DNA from: Marisalimonas marina
Lineage (GTDB): Bacteria > Pseudomonadota > Alphaproteobacteria > Puniceispirillales > Marisalimonadaceae
Assembly: GCA_038131365.1 (NCBI GenBank)
Contig: JAYPPH010000005.1
Span: 248,001 to 312,000, forward strand
Direction of reading: 5' to 3'
Length of the DNA: 64,000 nucleotides
The stretch's first letter is position 1; each line of letters begins with the position of its first letter. Shown here in pieces: positions 1 through 9,451 of this stretch. The notes beneath the pieces were generated by a model that saw nothing but the letters and a program-made list of their open reading frames with translations, was not told where the DNA came from and searched no databases. Both the position numbers and the translations under genes were made by a program.

Positions 1-2075
1 TAAAAAAAGATGTTTCAGTTATATCAACAATTGACGATTTTAAAATAAACTCTTCATTAGATACGAAAAAACTAATTCCATTTTTAAAATCACACGGATT
101 TAAGAGTTTATTAAACAAATATGAGAATTATGAAGAACAAAAAACAACAGAACAATTCGGATTACCTCAGACTAGTGTCATGGAGGAGCAAAAAGACTAT
201 GAAAATTTACAAGATTATCAACTGATAGACACAATTGAAAAATTAAAAAAATTTTTAATAGAATGCTCTAATCAATCAGTTATATCTATAGATTGTGAAA
301 CAAATTCATTAAATGCTAAATCTGCAGATTTAATTGGAATTTCTATGTCTTTCAAAGAAGGTATTGCTTGTTATATTCCATTAAGGCATGGAAATAATTT
401 AAAAACTAATGAACCTGATCTAATTTCTAGTGATAGTAACTCTTTTAAGCAAATCCCTTTTAGCGATGTGATCAATCTAATTAAACCTCTCTTGGAAGAC
501 ACATCTATATTAAAAATAGGTCATAATATAAAATTTGATGCTTTGGTTATGAGACAAGCACAAAATGGTAATATTTTTTTAAACCCGATTGGAGATACCA
601 TGAGTATTTCTTATGTCTTAGATGCTGGAAGAGTTGATAATCACAAATTAGACTCCCTTGCTTTACGAGAGTTGAAACACAATACTATAAAGTTTGAGGA
701 AATATGTGGCAAAGGTAAAAATAAAATCTTATTTAATGAACTTTCTCCTCAAGAAGCTTTAAATTATGCTGCAGAAGATGCTGATGTTACTTTATCGGTT
801 TATAATAGAATTTTACCAAGATTAATTAATGATAAAAAATTCACAGTATATAAAAGATTAGAAAATCCTCTTATTGATGTATTAACAGAAATGGAAGATA
901 CAGGGGTAATTATTAATCCCATAAAGCTTAAAGAGATTTCCAATAATTTATCTAAAAACATAGTAACCTTAGAAGAGGAAATATTTAAACTCAGTAAAAA
1001 GCATTTCAATATTGGCTCACCTAAGCAGTTAGGGGAGGTATTATTTGATGAATTAAAAATTAGCGGTGGAAAAAAGTCAAAAAATGGTTCTTGGCAAACT
1101 AGTGTTGAAGTTCTAGAAAATATTGCTGATGACGGGAATCCAATAGCACAACTAATTTTAGACTGGAGGCATTTTTCTAAATTAAGAAGTACTTATGCTG
1201 ATGCATTAATTGAACAAATAAATCCTGAAACTAGAAGAGTGCATACTAGTTATTCCATGGTTGGGGCAAGTACAGGAAGATTATCTTCATCTAATCCTAA
1301 TTTACAAAACATCCCGATAAGAACTGCAGAGGGTAGGCTTATAAGAACAGCATTTGAACCAAAAGCAGGATTTAAATTAGTTTCTATGGATTACTCTCAA
1401 ATAGAATTGAGACTGATTGCTCATATCGCAGACGAAACAAAAATGCTCGAAGCTTTTAATAATAACTTAGATATTCATACCGATACAGCTTCTAAGGTGT
1501 TTGGAATTAATATTGATGAAGTTAACTCAGATCATAGAAGGAAAGCAAAGACCATAAATTTTGGCATTATTTATGGCATTTCGCCTTATGGGCTTGCTAA
1601 ACAACTTAAATGTTCTGCGAACGAAGCTAAAGATTTTATTAATGCTTACTTCTCTAGATTCCCAAAGATTAGAGACTATATGGAAGATATTAAACATCAG
1701 CTAGATTATAATGGTTATGTTGAAACATTATTTAAAAGAAGAATTTATATAAATGGTAATGACTCAAAGAATCAAAGACTTAAAGCCTTTGCAGAAAGGC
1801 AGGCAATTAACGCTCCAATTCAGGGAACTGCCGCTGATATAATTAAAATAGCAATGATACAAGTTCACAAAAAAATATCTCAATACAAAGATCAAATCTC
1901 AATGTTAATGCAAGTTCATGATGAACTAGTATTTGAAATGAATGAAAATGAAATAGAAAAATTTACTAATATAATTTTACCTATAATGGAAACAGCTAAT
2001 TTGCCAATGGTTCCCTTAAATGTAAAATTAAAAGTAGATAGTGGTTATGGTAAAAATTGGGCAGAGGCTCATTAA
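1..2075 (+). CDS. polA: DNA polymerase I, 5' end outside window
   Basis: Repair and Okazaki-fragment polymerase with a proofreading domain. An ATG at 180 could be taken as the start, but the same frame is open back to base 3, and those 59 residues resemble the end of the 5'-nuclease domain and the linker of bacterial Pol I, so the gene is cut by the window edge. Counting from the 180 Met, the 3'-5' exonuclease motifs are D38/E40, N116/D120 and Y196/D200, all intact. The polymerase motifs are A (D404 in MDYSQIELR), B (K457 to Y465) and C (HDE at about 580). The gene ends 97 bases before chvI. Identification is firm; only the true start is unseen. Confidence 0.96.
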   Translation, partial: KKDVSVISTIDDFKINSSLDTKKLIPFLKSHGFKSLLNKYENYEEQKTTEQFGLPQTSVMEEQKDYENLQDYQLIDTIEKLKKFLIECSNQSVISIDCETNSLNAKSADLIGISMSFKEGIACYIPLRHGNNLKTNEPDLISSDSNSFKQIPFSDVINLIKPLLEDTSILKIGHNIKFDALVMRQAQNGNIFLNPIGDTMSISYVLDAGRVDNHKLDSLALRELKHNTIKFEEICGKGKNKILFNELSPQEALNYAAEDADVTLSVYNRILPRLINDKKFTVYKRLENPLIDVLTEMEDTGVIINPIKLKEISNNLSKNIVTLEEEIFKLSKKHFNIGSPKQLGEVLFDELKISGGKKSKNGSWQTSVEVLENIADDGNPIAQLILDWRHFSKLRSTYADALIEQINPETRRVHTSYSMVGASTGRLSSSNPNLQNIPIRTAEGRLIRTAFEPKAGFKLVSMDYSQIELRLIAHIADETKMLEAFNNNLDIHTDTASKVFGINIDEVNSDHRRKAKTINFGIIYGISPYGLAKQLKCSANEAKDFINAYFSRFPKIRDYMEDIKHQLDYNGYVETLFKRRIYINGNDSKNQRLKAFAERQAINAPIQGTAADIIKIAMIQVHKKISQYKDQISMLMQVHDELVFEMNENEIEKFTNIILPIMETANLPMVPLNVKLKVDSGYGKNWAEAH

Positions 2076-2172
2076 GTTAAATATTATAAAAATGTCTTAA
2101 TTTAGCCTTTAATAAACCTAATTTTTTTTAAATGTTTTATTAAGATTTTAATTAATAATTAATAGGAAAAAA

Positions 2173-2859
2173 ATGAGTGAAAAAATAATTCTTGTTGATG
2201 ATGACAGTAATATTTTAGCCTCAGTATCTGTGGCTTTAAAAGCTGAAGGGTGGCTGATTGAAACGTATAGTGACAGTCAACAAGGCCTTTTTGCTCTCCA
2301 GAAAAATTCACCTGATTTGGCCATTTTAGATATAAAAATGCCTAAACTAGATGGGATGGAACTTCTAAAGGAGCTTAGAAATACTAATAATGTCCCAGTA
2401 ATATTCTTAACCAGTAAAGACGACGAGATAGATGAAGCTATGGGACTTAGGATGGGTGCAGATGATTATATAACTAAGCCCTTTTCTCAGAAATTATTAA
2501 TTGAGAGAATTCGTGCAGTGTTAAGAAGAAGCTCAACACAAGCAACACACTCTTCTAAAATGATCCAAAGGAATAATTTAACTCTGGATCCTGATAAGCA
2601 TCTTTGCACATGGAAAGGTGAGGAAGTAAGACTTACAGTTACTGAGTTCTTAATACTTCATTCATTAGCTTTGCGACCTGGATTAGTAAAAAATAGAGAT
2701 CAATTAATAGATACGGCATATGGTGAAACCATCTATGTTGATGATAGGACTATAGATAGTCATATAAAAAGAATGAGAAGAAAATTTAGAGTTTTTGATA
2801 AAACTTTTGACTCCATTGAGACCTTATATGGTGTTGGGTATAGGTATAGAGATATATAA
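2173..2859 (+). CDS. chvI: ChvI-type response regulator
   Basis: OmpR/PhoB-class DNA-binding response regulator of 228 residues. The receiver domain (about 1-120) has the acidic cluster D9-D11, phospho-acceptor D53 in ILDIKMP, T80 and the switch lysine K102 in TKPF. The C-terminal winged helix covers about 130-228 and ends in the usual GVGYRY motif. It lies two bases before a histidine kinase of ChvG type, which defines the pair. In alphaproteobacteria ChvG-ChvI (ExoS-ChvI) controls envelope and acid-stress responses; that role is taken from the family. The specific name rests on the pairing and on ahcY being next in line. Confidence 0.88.
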   Translation: MSEKIILVDDDSNILASVSVALKAEGWLIETYSDSQQGLFALQKNSPDLAILDIKMPKLDGMELLKELRNTNNVPVIFLTSKDDEIDEAMGLRMGADDYITKPFSQKLLIERIRAVLRRSSTQATHSSKMIQRNNLTLDPDKHLCTWKGEEVRLTVTEFLILHSLALRPGLVKNRDQLIDTAYGETIYVDDRTIDSHIKRMRRKFRVFDKTFDSIETLYGVGYRYRDI

Positions 2860-2861
2860 AA

Positions 2862-4460
2862 TTGAAGATATTCAAAATCTATCTAAGAAAATTTTATTTT
2901 CCTTTAAAGCTAAGGATACTCTTTATAATTTTATTACCAGTTCTATTATATCCAATTATAATTATTTATTTCAACAAATACCAAGATATACTCATCAAAT
3001 CTGAGTTTGCAGCAATAGAAAGGCAAGGTATTACACTCACAAAAGCACTAGCCCTAGCAGAAAGTCAATATGGCTTGATTCAGAATAACCAAATTTCAAG
3101 TCCTGCTTTACAGGGCCTTATTCCAAAAGTTGAATATGGATCAAACATTAGAGCTAGAGTTTTTAACGTTTATGGAAATCTAATTGCAGATACGAAAGCT
3201 AGTATGAAGTATAGTCCATTTGTTAAAGTTAGACCTTTGCCATCAATGGAACCAAACTTTTTATTTGAAAAACACTTTGATAGCTTTGTATCCTTATTCA
3301 CAAGTTTTATATCCCGTCCTTTAAATTTACCCATATACAATGATGATAGAATTTTTTCTTTTAATAATTTTCCAGAGGTCTTAATTGCCCTTAAAGGAAA
3401 AACGTACAAAATGTTACGGCAAGATACTCAAGGTAAATTATTTTTATCAGTTGCTATTCCAATTAAAAATATTCGTATGGTTAGGGGAGCGGTCCTGTTA
3501 TCAGTTTCAGGAGAAAAAATAGAACAGGAATTAATAGATTTAGAAGCTGAATTATTTAAAGCATTTGGATTGATATTGTTAGCCACAATTTCCTTGGCTT
3601 TTTATTTTGGTCGCTCCATAACATCGCCTATAATTAAATTAGCAAATGAAGCAGATAAAATATCTGAAGATCAAAAACTTAAGACATTTAGTTTAGATGC
3701 TTTCAGAACTAGAAGAGATGAGATAGGAGACCTTGGCAGATCATTCTTTAAAATGACTAATGAATTACAAAGTAGGATTGATCACATAGCTGACTTTGCT
3801 GCAGATATTGCTCACGAATTAAAAAACCCAATCACATCTATAAGATCAGCATCTGAAACAATTGGTAAAATTAAAAATGTTAAGGATCAAAAAAAATTAA
3901 TTAAAGTCATTCAAAATGATGTTGAAAGGGTTGATAGGCTAATTAATGACATTTCAGCAGCGTCAAAATTAGATGCAGAGTTGTCTAGAATAGAGATGAA
4001 AGAAATTAATATAGTAGCTCTTTTAGAGACTTTGATTGATATTAGGTCTTCTACTATTAAATGCAAATTACAAATTTCCAAAGGTAAAGAAAAGTTTCAT
4101 ATTATGGGTGATGAGAATAAGATAGCTCAGGTTTTTGATAACCTTATACAAAATGCATCCTCATTTTCAAATAAGAACGATACAATAAAAATTATTATTG
4201 AACAAAAAAATCAAAATTTAGTTGTTCTTGTCGAGGATAACGGATCTGGTTTTCATGAGTCAGCATTAGATAAAGTATTTAATAGGTTTTATACTGAAAG
4301 ACCAAAAAATGAGAATTTTGGCACCCACTCTGGACTAGGTTTATCAATATCAAAAGAAATAATTACTGCGCATGGTGGGGAGATAAAAGCGTATAATAGA
4401 TATGATAAAAATGATAAGTGTTTAGGCGCTACAGTTCAGGTCAATTTTAAATCTATCTAA
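2862..4460 (+). CDS. chvG: ChvG-type sensor histidine kinase
   Basis: Membrane-bound sensor kinase of 532 residues, partner of the preceding response regulator. Transmembrane segments lie at about 18-36 and 232-251 and enclose a periplasmic sensor region of about 195 residues. Then follow HAMP (about 252-304), the H box with phospho-acceptor H318 in AHELKNP, and a HATPase domain with the N box (N427/N431), the G1 box DNGSGF and the G2 box GLGLSISKE. The start codon is TTG at 2862, two bases after the chvI stop, so translation is probably coupled. In many relatives hprK and PTS genes follow; here ahcY comes next. Confidence 0.87.
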   Translation: MKIFKIYLRKFYFPLKLRILFIILLPVLLYPIIIIYFNKYQDILIKSEFAAIERQGITLTKALALAESQYGLIQNNQISSPALQGLIPKVEYGSNIRARVFNVYGNLIADTKASMKYSPFVKVRPLPSMEPNFLFEKHFDSFVSLFTSFISRPLNLPIYNDDRIFSFNNFPEVLIALKGKTYKMLRQDTQGKLFLSVAIPIKNIRMVRGAVLLSVSGEKIEQELIDLEAELFKAFGLILLATISLAFYFGRSITSPIIKLANEADKISEDQKLKTFSLDAFRTRRDEIGDLGRSFFKMTNELQSRIDHIADFAADIAHELKNPITSIRSASETIGKIKNVKDQKKLIKVIQNDVERVDRLINDISAASKLDAELSRIEMKEINIVALLETLIDIRSSTIKCKLQISKGKEKFHIMGDENKIAQVFDNLIQNASSFSNKNDTIKIIIEQKNQNLVVLVEDNGSGFHESALDKVFNRFYTERPKNENFGTHSGLGLSISKEIITAHGGEIKAYNRYDKNDKCLGATVQVNFKSI

Positions 4461-4548
4461 AAGAATAAATACTGGTTATTGGTCAAAGGAAAAATTGCAA
4501 TATAGTTTTAGAATGATATAAGTACATTTTTAATTTGGGATATTATTG

Positions 4549-5940
4549 ATGAGTGATTTTATAGTAAGTGATTTAAGTTTGGCTGACTGGGGTAGAAAAG
4601 AAATATCTATAGCCGAGACTGAAATGCCTGGTTTAATTGCCTGCCGCGATTTATTTGCCAAGAGTCAGCCATTAAAAGGAGCAAGAATTTCTGGGTGTTT
4701 ACATATGACCATACAAACAGCTGTGCTCATAGAAACTTTGACTTCATTGGGTGCAAGTGTCCGTTGGGCAAGTTGTAACATCTTCTCTACTCAAGATCAT
4801 GCTGCTGCTGCCATTGCCAAACAAAATATTCCTGTCTTTGCAAAAAAAGGGGAAACCTTAAAAGAATATTGGGAGTATGTAGATAAAATTTTTACTTGGT
4901 CTGATGGGAGTGTTGCTAATATGATCCTTGATGATGGAGGTGACGCAACTTTATATATTATTTTAGGTTCTAAAGCTGAAAAAGGTGAGTCTATTCTATC
5001 ATCTCCAGCAAATGAAGAAGAAGAAGCTTTAAAGGCTCAGATACTTAAAAGGCTTAAATCTTCACCTGGTTGGTTTACTAAAGTTCAAAATAGTATCAAA
5101 GGTGTAACTGAAGAAACTACAACTGGTGTGCTAAGGTTATATCAAATGGCTGAAAAAGGTGATTTGCCATTTCCAGCCATTAACGTCAATGACTCAGTTA
5201 CAAAATCAAAATTTGATAACTTATATGGATGTAGAGAATCCTTGGTCGATGGCATAAGAAGGGCTACTGATGTAATGTTGTCAGGCAAGGTGGCAGTTGT
5301 TGCTGGGTTTGGTGATGTTGGTAAAGGTTCTGCAGCATCTCTTCGTCAAGGTGGAGCAAGAGTAATTGTAACCGAAATTGATCCGATATGTGCTTTGCAA
5401 GCAGCAATGGAGGGATATGAGGTTTGTTCAATGGATGAGGCGTCTCGAAGAGGTGATATATTTGTAACAGCTACTGGTAACAAAGATGTTATAACAGTTG
5501 ATCACATGCGAGATATGAAAGATAGAGCAATTGTTTGTAACATAGGTCATTTTGACTCTGAAATTCAAGTTGAATCCCTGCAAAATATGAAATGGACAGA
5601 AATTAAACCTCAAGTTGATGAAGTAGAGTTTCAAGATGGTAAACGGTTGATAGTTTTGGCTAAAGGCAGGTTGGTTAATTTAGGTTGTGCTACTGGGCAC
5701 CCAAGTTTCGTTATGAGTGCTTCTTTTACAAATCAGGTCCTTGCGCAGATTGAAATTTGGGAGAAGCACAAAGATTATAAAAATCAAGTTTATACACTAC
5801 CTAGACACTTGGATGAAAAGGTTGCTAAATTGCATTTAGATAAAGTAGGTGCAACATTAACAAAATTATCAAAAGAACAGGCTGATTATATAGGCGTTCC
5901 TGTGCAAGGCCCGTTTAAATCCGATAATTATAGATATTAG
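4549..5940 (+). CDS. ahcY: Adenosylhomocysteinase
   Basis: Hydrolyses S-adenosylhomocysteine to adenosine and homocysteine, removing the by-product of methyltransferases in the cytoplasm. The chain of 463 residues is of normal length. The NAD-binding glycine motif GFGDVGKGSA is intact, as are the N-terminal QDHAAAA and the C-terminal GPFKSDNYRY ending typical of the family. I place the start at ATG 4549; a TTG directly before it in frame is a less likely alternative. The gene ends four bases before tsaE. I see no convincing SAH riboswitch in the 88 bases upstream. Confidence 0.96.
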   Translation: MSDFIVSDLSLADWGRKEISIAETEMPGLIACRDLFAKSQPLKGARISGCLHMTIQTAVLIETLTSLGASVRWASCNIFSTQDHAAAAIAKQNIPVFAKKGETLKEYWEYVDKIFTWSDGSVANMILDDGGDATLYIILGSKAEKGESILSSPANEEEEALKAQILKRLKSSPGWFTKVQNSIKGVTEETTTGVLRLYQMAEKGDLPFPAINVNDSVTKSKFDNLYGCRESLVDGIRRATDVMLSGKVAVVAGFGDVGKGSAASLRQGGARVIVTEIDPICALQAAMEGYEVCSMDEASRRGDIFVTATGNKDVITVDHMRDMKDRAIVCNIGHFDSEIQVESLQNMKWTEIKPQVDEVEFQDGKRLIVLAKGRLVNLGCATGHPSFVMSASFTNQVLAQIEIWEKHKDYKNQVYTLPRHLDEKVAKLHLDKVGATLTKLSKEQADYIGVPVQGPFKSDNYRY

Positions 5941-5944
5941 TATA

Positions 5945-6441
5945 ATGAAACCTTTTTTAGACATAATAATTAATTCTAAAACTGAAATGAAAAAATTTGG
6001 TCATTTTTTGTCCAACATAATTACACCTGGTGACGTTATTACATTGGATGGAAGTGTAGGTGTTGGAAAAACTTTTTTATGTAAATCAATAATAAATAAG
6101 ATTACAAAAATTAAGGAAATACCAAGTCCAACTTTTAATCTTGTCCTAACATATCCATACAAATTAAATAATGAAATATGTCATTGTGATTTTTATAGAA
6201 TAAACAGTTTTGATGAAGTTGAAGAATTAGGTATTTTTGAAGACTTAAAAAAAAAATAATTTTATTAGAGTGGCCTAAATTTAAAGATGAAATAAATTAT
6301 TTTGATCCACTAATTTTACATATTGAAATAATTAAAAATATTGAAAAGGAAAGATCTAATAATAGAAGAATATCTTTATTTGGCTCTGATAATTGGTGTA
6401 AAAAAATTAATGATTACTCAGCTCTAAAAAAGGGACTATAG
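5945..6441 (+). CDS. tsaE: tRNA threonylcarbamoyladenosine biosynthesis ATPase, frame broken at an A10 tract
   Basis: TsaE is the P-loop ATPase that works with TsaB and TsaD in making t6A at position 37 of ANN-decoding tRNAs. The Walker A motif GSVGVGKTFL and the SPTFNLV and DFYRI motifs are present. The frame opened at 5945 stops at 6257-6259, directly after ten adenines (6247-6256). In the -1 frame (codons from 6256) the protein continues with IILLEWPKF, the conserved LxEWP block of the family, to a stop at 6439-6441 next to the following gene. The whole span equals a normal TsaE of about 165 residues short of one base. Either one A is missing from the sequence or slippage at the tract restores the frame. 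Confidence 0.85.
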
Positions 6442-6442
6442 A

Positions 6443-7861
6443 ATGAATTTCGTTTTTTATGATCTGGAAACTACTGGAAGAAATTCTACATGGGATCAAA
6501 TAATACAAGTTGGGGCAATCTTAGTTGACGAAAATTTTAATGAGATTGAAAGATTTGAAGAAAGGTGCAGGCTAAGGCCTGGAGTAGTTCCAGAACCGGG
6601 TGCACTTATAGTTAATAACACATCTATAGAAATGTTAAATAGTGTTAATCTTTCACATTATGAGTTAATAAAAAAAATTCAACATTTATTCAAAAGATGG
6701 TCTCCAGCAGTCTTTATTGGTTATAATACGATTAATTTTGACGAAGAATTTTTAAGGAAAACATTTTTTAAATTATTATTTGAACCTTATATCACCCAAT
6801 TTAATGGTAATAAAAGGGCTGATGTATTAGGGATTACTAGGTCATCCAAATTTTATTACCCAGACACACTCAAGGTTGGTTTGAATGAAAAGGGAAATCA
6901 AGTCTTTAAACTAGATAATTTAACTCACTTGAATAATATTAATCACAATGCTCATGATGCTATGGGTGATGTTGAAGCAACAATCGAGCTGGCTAAGAAT
7001 ATTTATAAGAAGTCTAATAGTGTTTGGAAAGCTGGCTTAAATGGTAGTAATAAAATTGATGTTGATAATTTCATACTCAAAAATAAAGTATTTTGCATGG
7101 ATGAATATTTTTTTGGAAAGTACAGTTCTCACGCTGTCACTTATATATGTAAAAATTATTTCAATTATCCACAATGCTTCGATTTAATGCATGATCCAAT
7201 AGATTATTTTGATCTTTCTATTAAAGAGCTAAAAATAAAAATGAAGCATAGACCTAAATTTATTAGGGAAATCAAAAATAACAAAAATCCAATTTTAATG
7301 GATCATTCTTACATCAATAAAATATCATTATATAACGAGATAGGAATAGAGACGTTAAATCAAAGAGCAGATCTAATTCAAAAAAATCAAGATTTTTGTA
7401 ATAAAATAAAAACCATTTTTTTTGAAGAATTTGAAGAAAAAGAAATCTCTAAATCCCAATTAGATTTATTAGCTGAAGATAGTTTATATTTTGGAGGCTT
7501 TCCTGATAATTATGATAAAAACAAAATGCTAGATTTTCACAATGCAGATTGGAAAGAAAAATACCATATTTCTAATCAATTTAGAGATCAACGTTTCAAA
7601 TACTTTGCTCAAAGGGTAATTTACGAAGAAGCACCTTTTATACTTCCCCAGAACGAATACCAAAATATTCACAAAATTATTGCAAAACAGGTATTAAGCT
7701 ACGATAATGAAAAGTGGAATACATTACCAAAAGCTTATCATCAGTTAGATTCATTAAGAAATGAATACGAAGAAAAAGATGATAAGCCAAGGTTAGCTTT
7801 TTTAGAAGATTTAGACGGATTTCTTCAAGAGTTTGAAAAAAAATTTGATAATACAAATTAG
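6443..7861 (+). CDS. sbcB: Exodeoxyribonuclease I
   Basis: Exonuclease I degrades single-stranded DNA 3' to 5' and takes part in recombination and mismatch repair. The 472 residues match the E. coli enzyme in length and plan. The DEDDh nuclease residues are visible: D7 and E9 in FYDLETTG, D100 in NTINFDEE, H171 and D176 in NAHDAMGDVE. The C-terminal part carries the exonuclease-I-specific region, including the YFGGFPD-type motif near 357. The gene begins two bases after the restored tsaE stop and ends 14 bases before trxA. In many alphaproteobacteria addB-addA occupy this interval. Confidence 0.9.
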   Translation: MNFVFYDLETTGRNSTWDQIIQVGAILVDENFNEIERFEERCRLRPGVVPEPGALIVNNTSIEMLNSVNLSHYELIKKIQHLFKRWSPAVFIGYNTINFDEEFLRKTFFKLLFEPYITQFNGNKRADVLGITRSSKFYYPDTLKVGLNEKGNQVFKLDNLTHLNNINHNAHDAMGDVEATIELAKNIYKKSNSVWKAGLNGSNKIDVDNFILKNKVFCMDEYFFGKYSSHAVTYICKNYFNYPQCFDLMHDPIDYFDLSIKELKIKMKHRPKFIREIKNNKNPILMDHSYINKISLYNEIGIETLNQRADLIQKNQDFCNKIKTIFFEEFEEKEISKSQLDLLAEDSLYFGGFPDNYDKNKMLDFHNADWKEKYHISNQFRDQRFKYFAQRVIYEEAPFILPQNEYQNIHKIIAKQVLSYDNEKWNTLPKAYHQLDSLRNEYEEKDDKPRLAFLEDLDGFLQEFEKKFDNTN

Positions 7862-7875
7862 TAAGGAGATATTTA

Positions 7876-8196
7876 ATGGCAACAAACAAAACAGATGACC
7901 AAAATTTTAAAGCTGATGTTTTAGATTCCAAAGAACCTGTATTAGTTGATTTTTGGGCCGAATGGTGTGGTCCCTGTAAGGCAATCGGTCCATCTCTCGA
8001 AGAATTATCTGATGAAATGTCAGATAAATTAAAAATAGTAAAAATTAATGTTGATGAGAACCCATCAACATCTCAAAACTATAGTATAAGAAGTATTCCT
8101 GCTCTTATGATTTTTAAAGATGGACAAAAAATATCTGAAAAAATGGGTGCATTACCTAAATCTGCTCTTGAAACATGGATAAAAGATACGATTTAA
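7876..8196 (+). CDS. trxA: Thioredoxin
   Basis: Small cytoplasmic dithiol oxidoreductase of 106 residues. The active site WCGPC (C31 and C34) is followed by the usual K and the cis-proline region RSIPALMIFKDG. A strong ribosome-binding site, taaggaga, precedes ATG 7876. The stop codon overlaps the stop of the convergent folC gene by three bases. The trxA-folC-accD neighbourhood is common in alphaproteobacteria. Confidence 0.96.
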   Translation: MATNKTDDQNFKADVLDSKEPVLVDFWAEWCGPCKAIGPSLEELSDEMSDKLKIVKINVDENPSTSQNYSIRSIPALMIFKDGQKISEKMGALPKSALETWIKDTI

Positions 8197-9425
8197 ACAA
8201 TTTCTGTCTTGTTAAATTTTAAAACATAACCTGCTAAATATAATGACCCTGTGATTAGTAACGGCACTTCTTTGTCAGAATATTTGAGGGCTTCTTCAAA
8301 ATTCTTCATAGGGTAAGTTTCTATGCCTGTTCCAATTAACCTTGAGCTTATATCATTTGGTTCATAAGAATTATCAACATTAGGTATGGAGATTACGAAG
8401 GCTTTGTGAATATGCTGTTTAAATGTATTCACAAAACTTTTTATATCCCTGTTATTTAACATTCCTATAATTAAATTCCATTTCAATAAAGGTTTTTGTT
8501 TCAAGTATTCATTAAGAACATATGCACCATCTTGATTGTGTGATCCATCTAAAATAGTTATATTTTTCCTATATTTAGTGATTTCTCCTTGTTCAATGTT
8601 TTCTATTCTTCCATGCCATGATACTTTTTTTAATGCATCTTTAGTTTTTGAAGAACACATTGAGGGTAAAAATTGTTTTGCCGCGGTATAAGCAGTTGAA
8701 GCATTTTCATATTGATGTTTACCTTTTAATCCAATTTTTATATGACCAGAAATTTGTTCAGTATTTATTATTTTGGCTTTTATACTCGATGCTCTTTCAA
8801 GTATCGTTTCCATAGCTTTATTATATTTTTGTTTTGCAATTATAACTGGAATTTTTTCTCTTAGAATACCTGACTTTTCAAAAGCAATTTTTTCTATTTC
8901 ATCACCCAAAAACTCAGTATGATCAAAACCTATTTTAGTGATAATACAAAGTTTTTTTTTATCAATTATATTAGTCGCATCTAACCTTCCACCTAAACCC
9001 GTCTCAATTATATTAAAATCACTACTATAATTTTGGAAGGCAATTAATGCTGCAGCAGTTGTTATTTCAAAAAATGTTATTGGCTTATTATTATTTTTAG
9101 CTTCAATATTCTCTAAAATATCAATTAATAATTCATCAGAAATAAGCTTATTTCTTATTCTTATTCGTTCATTAAAATTGATCAAATGTGGAGATGTATA
9201 GACGTTCACGGTAAATTTATGCGCTTCTAGAATTTCTTTAAGAAAAGAGGCTGTTGATCCTTTTCCATTTGTCCCAGCAATATGAATAACGTTTTTTAAT
9301 TGATTTTGAGGTTTATCAAATTTATCCATTAAAGAATTCAACCGAGAGAGGTCAAAGTCAATTAGCTTGGGATGTAAAGAAAACATCCTTTCTAAAGTAT
9401 TAGATAATTTTTTTTTCAAAACCAT
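8193..9425 (-). CDS. folC: Bifunctional folylpolyglutamate synthase / dihydrofolate synthase
   Basis: Mur-ligase-type enzyme that adds glutamate to dihydropteroate or folate with ATP. The P-loop HIAGTNGKGSTAS lies at about 48-60, followed by SPHLINFNERIRI and FEITTAAAL, all FolC signatures. The C-terminal ligase domain contains ILDGSHNQDGA. The length of 410 residues is typical. It is the last gene of the long minus-strand run, 26 bases after accD, and it meets trxA tail to tail with overlapping stops. Confidence 0.94.
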   Translation of the reverse strand: MVLKKKLSNTLERMFSLHPKLIDFDLSRLNSLMDKFDKPQNQLKNVIHIAGTNGKGSTASFLKEILEAHKFTVNVYTSPHLINFNERIRIRNKLISDELLIDILENIEAKNNNKPITFFEITTAAALIAFQNYSSDFNIIETGLGGRLDATNIIDKKKLCIITKIGFDHTEFLGDEIEKIAFEKSGILREKIPVIIAKQKYNKAMETILERASSIKAKIINTEQISGHIKIGLKGKHQYENASTAYTAAKQFLPSMCSSKTKDALKKVSWHGRIENIEQGEITKYRKNITILDGSHNQDGAYVLNEYLKQKPLLKWNLIIGMLNNRDIKSFVNTFKQHIHKAFVISIPNVDNSYEPNDISSRLIGTGIETYPMKNFEEALKYSDKEVPLLITGSLYLAGYVLKFNKTEIV

Positions 9426-9451
9426 AATTTTTACGAAAAATACACTAAAAA

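Noticed and set aside
180..2075. polA as a complete short polymerase (Klenow-like, 631 residues) starting at 180
   Set aside because: The frame is open to the window edge, and the upstream 59 residues look like the end of the 5'-nuclease domain, so the gene is cut and not short.
4461..4548. SAH or SAM riboswitch before ahcY
   Set aside because: The gap is short and I found no convincing conserved core or pseudoknot pattern.
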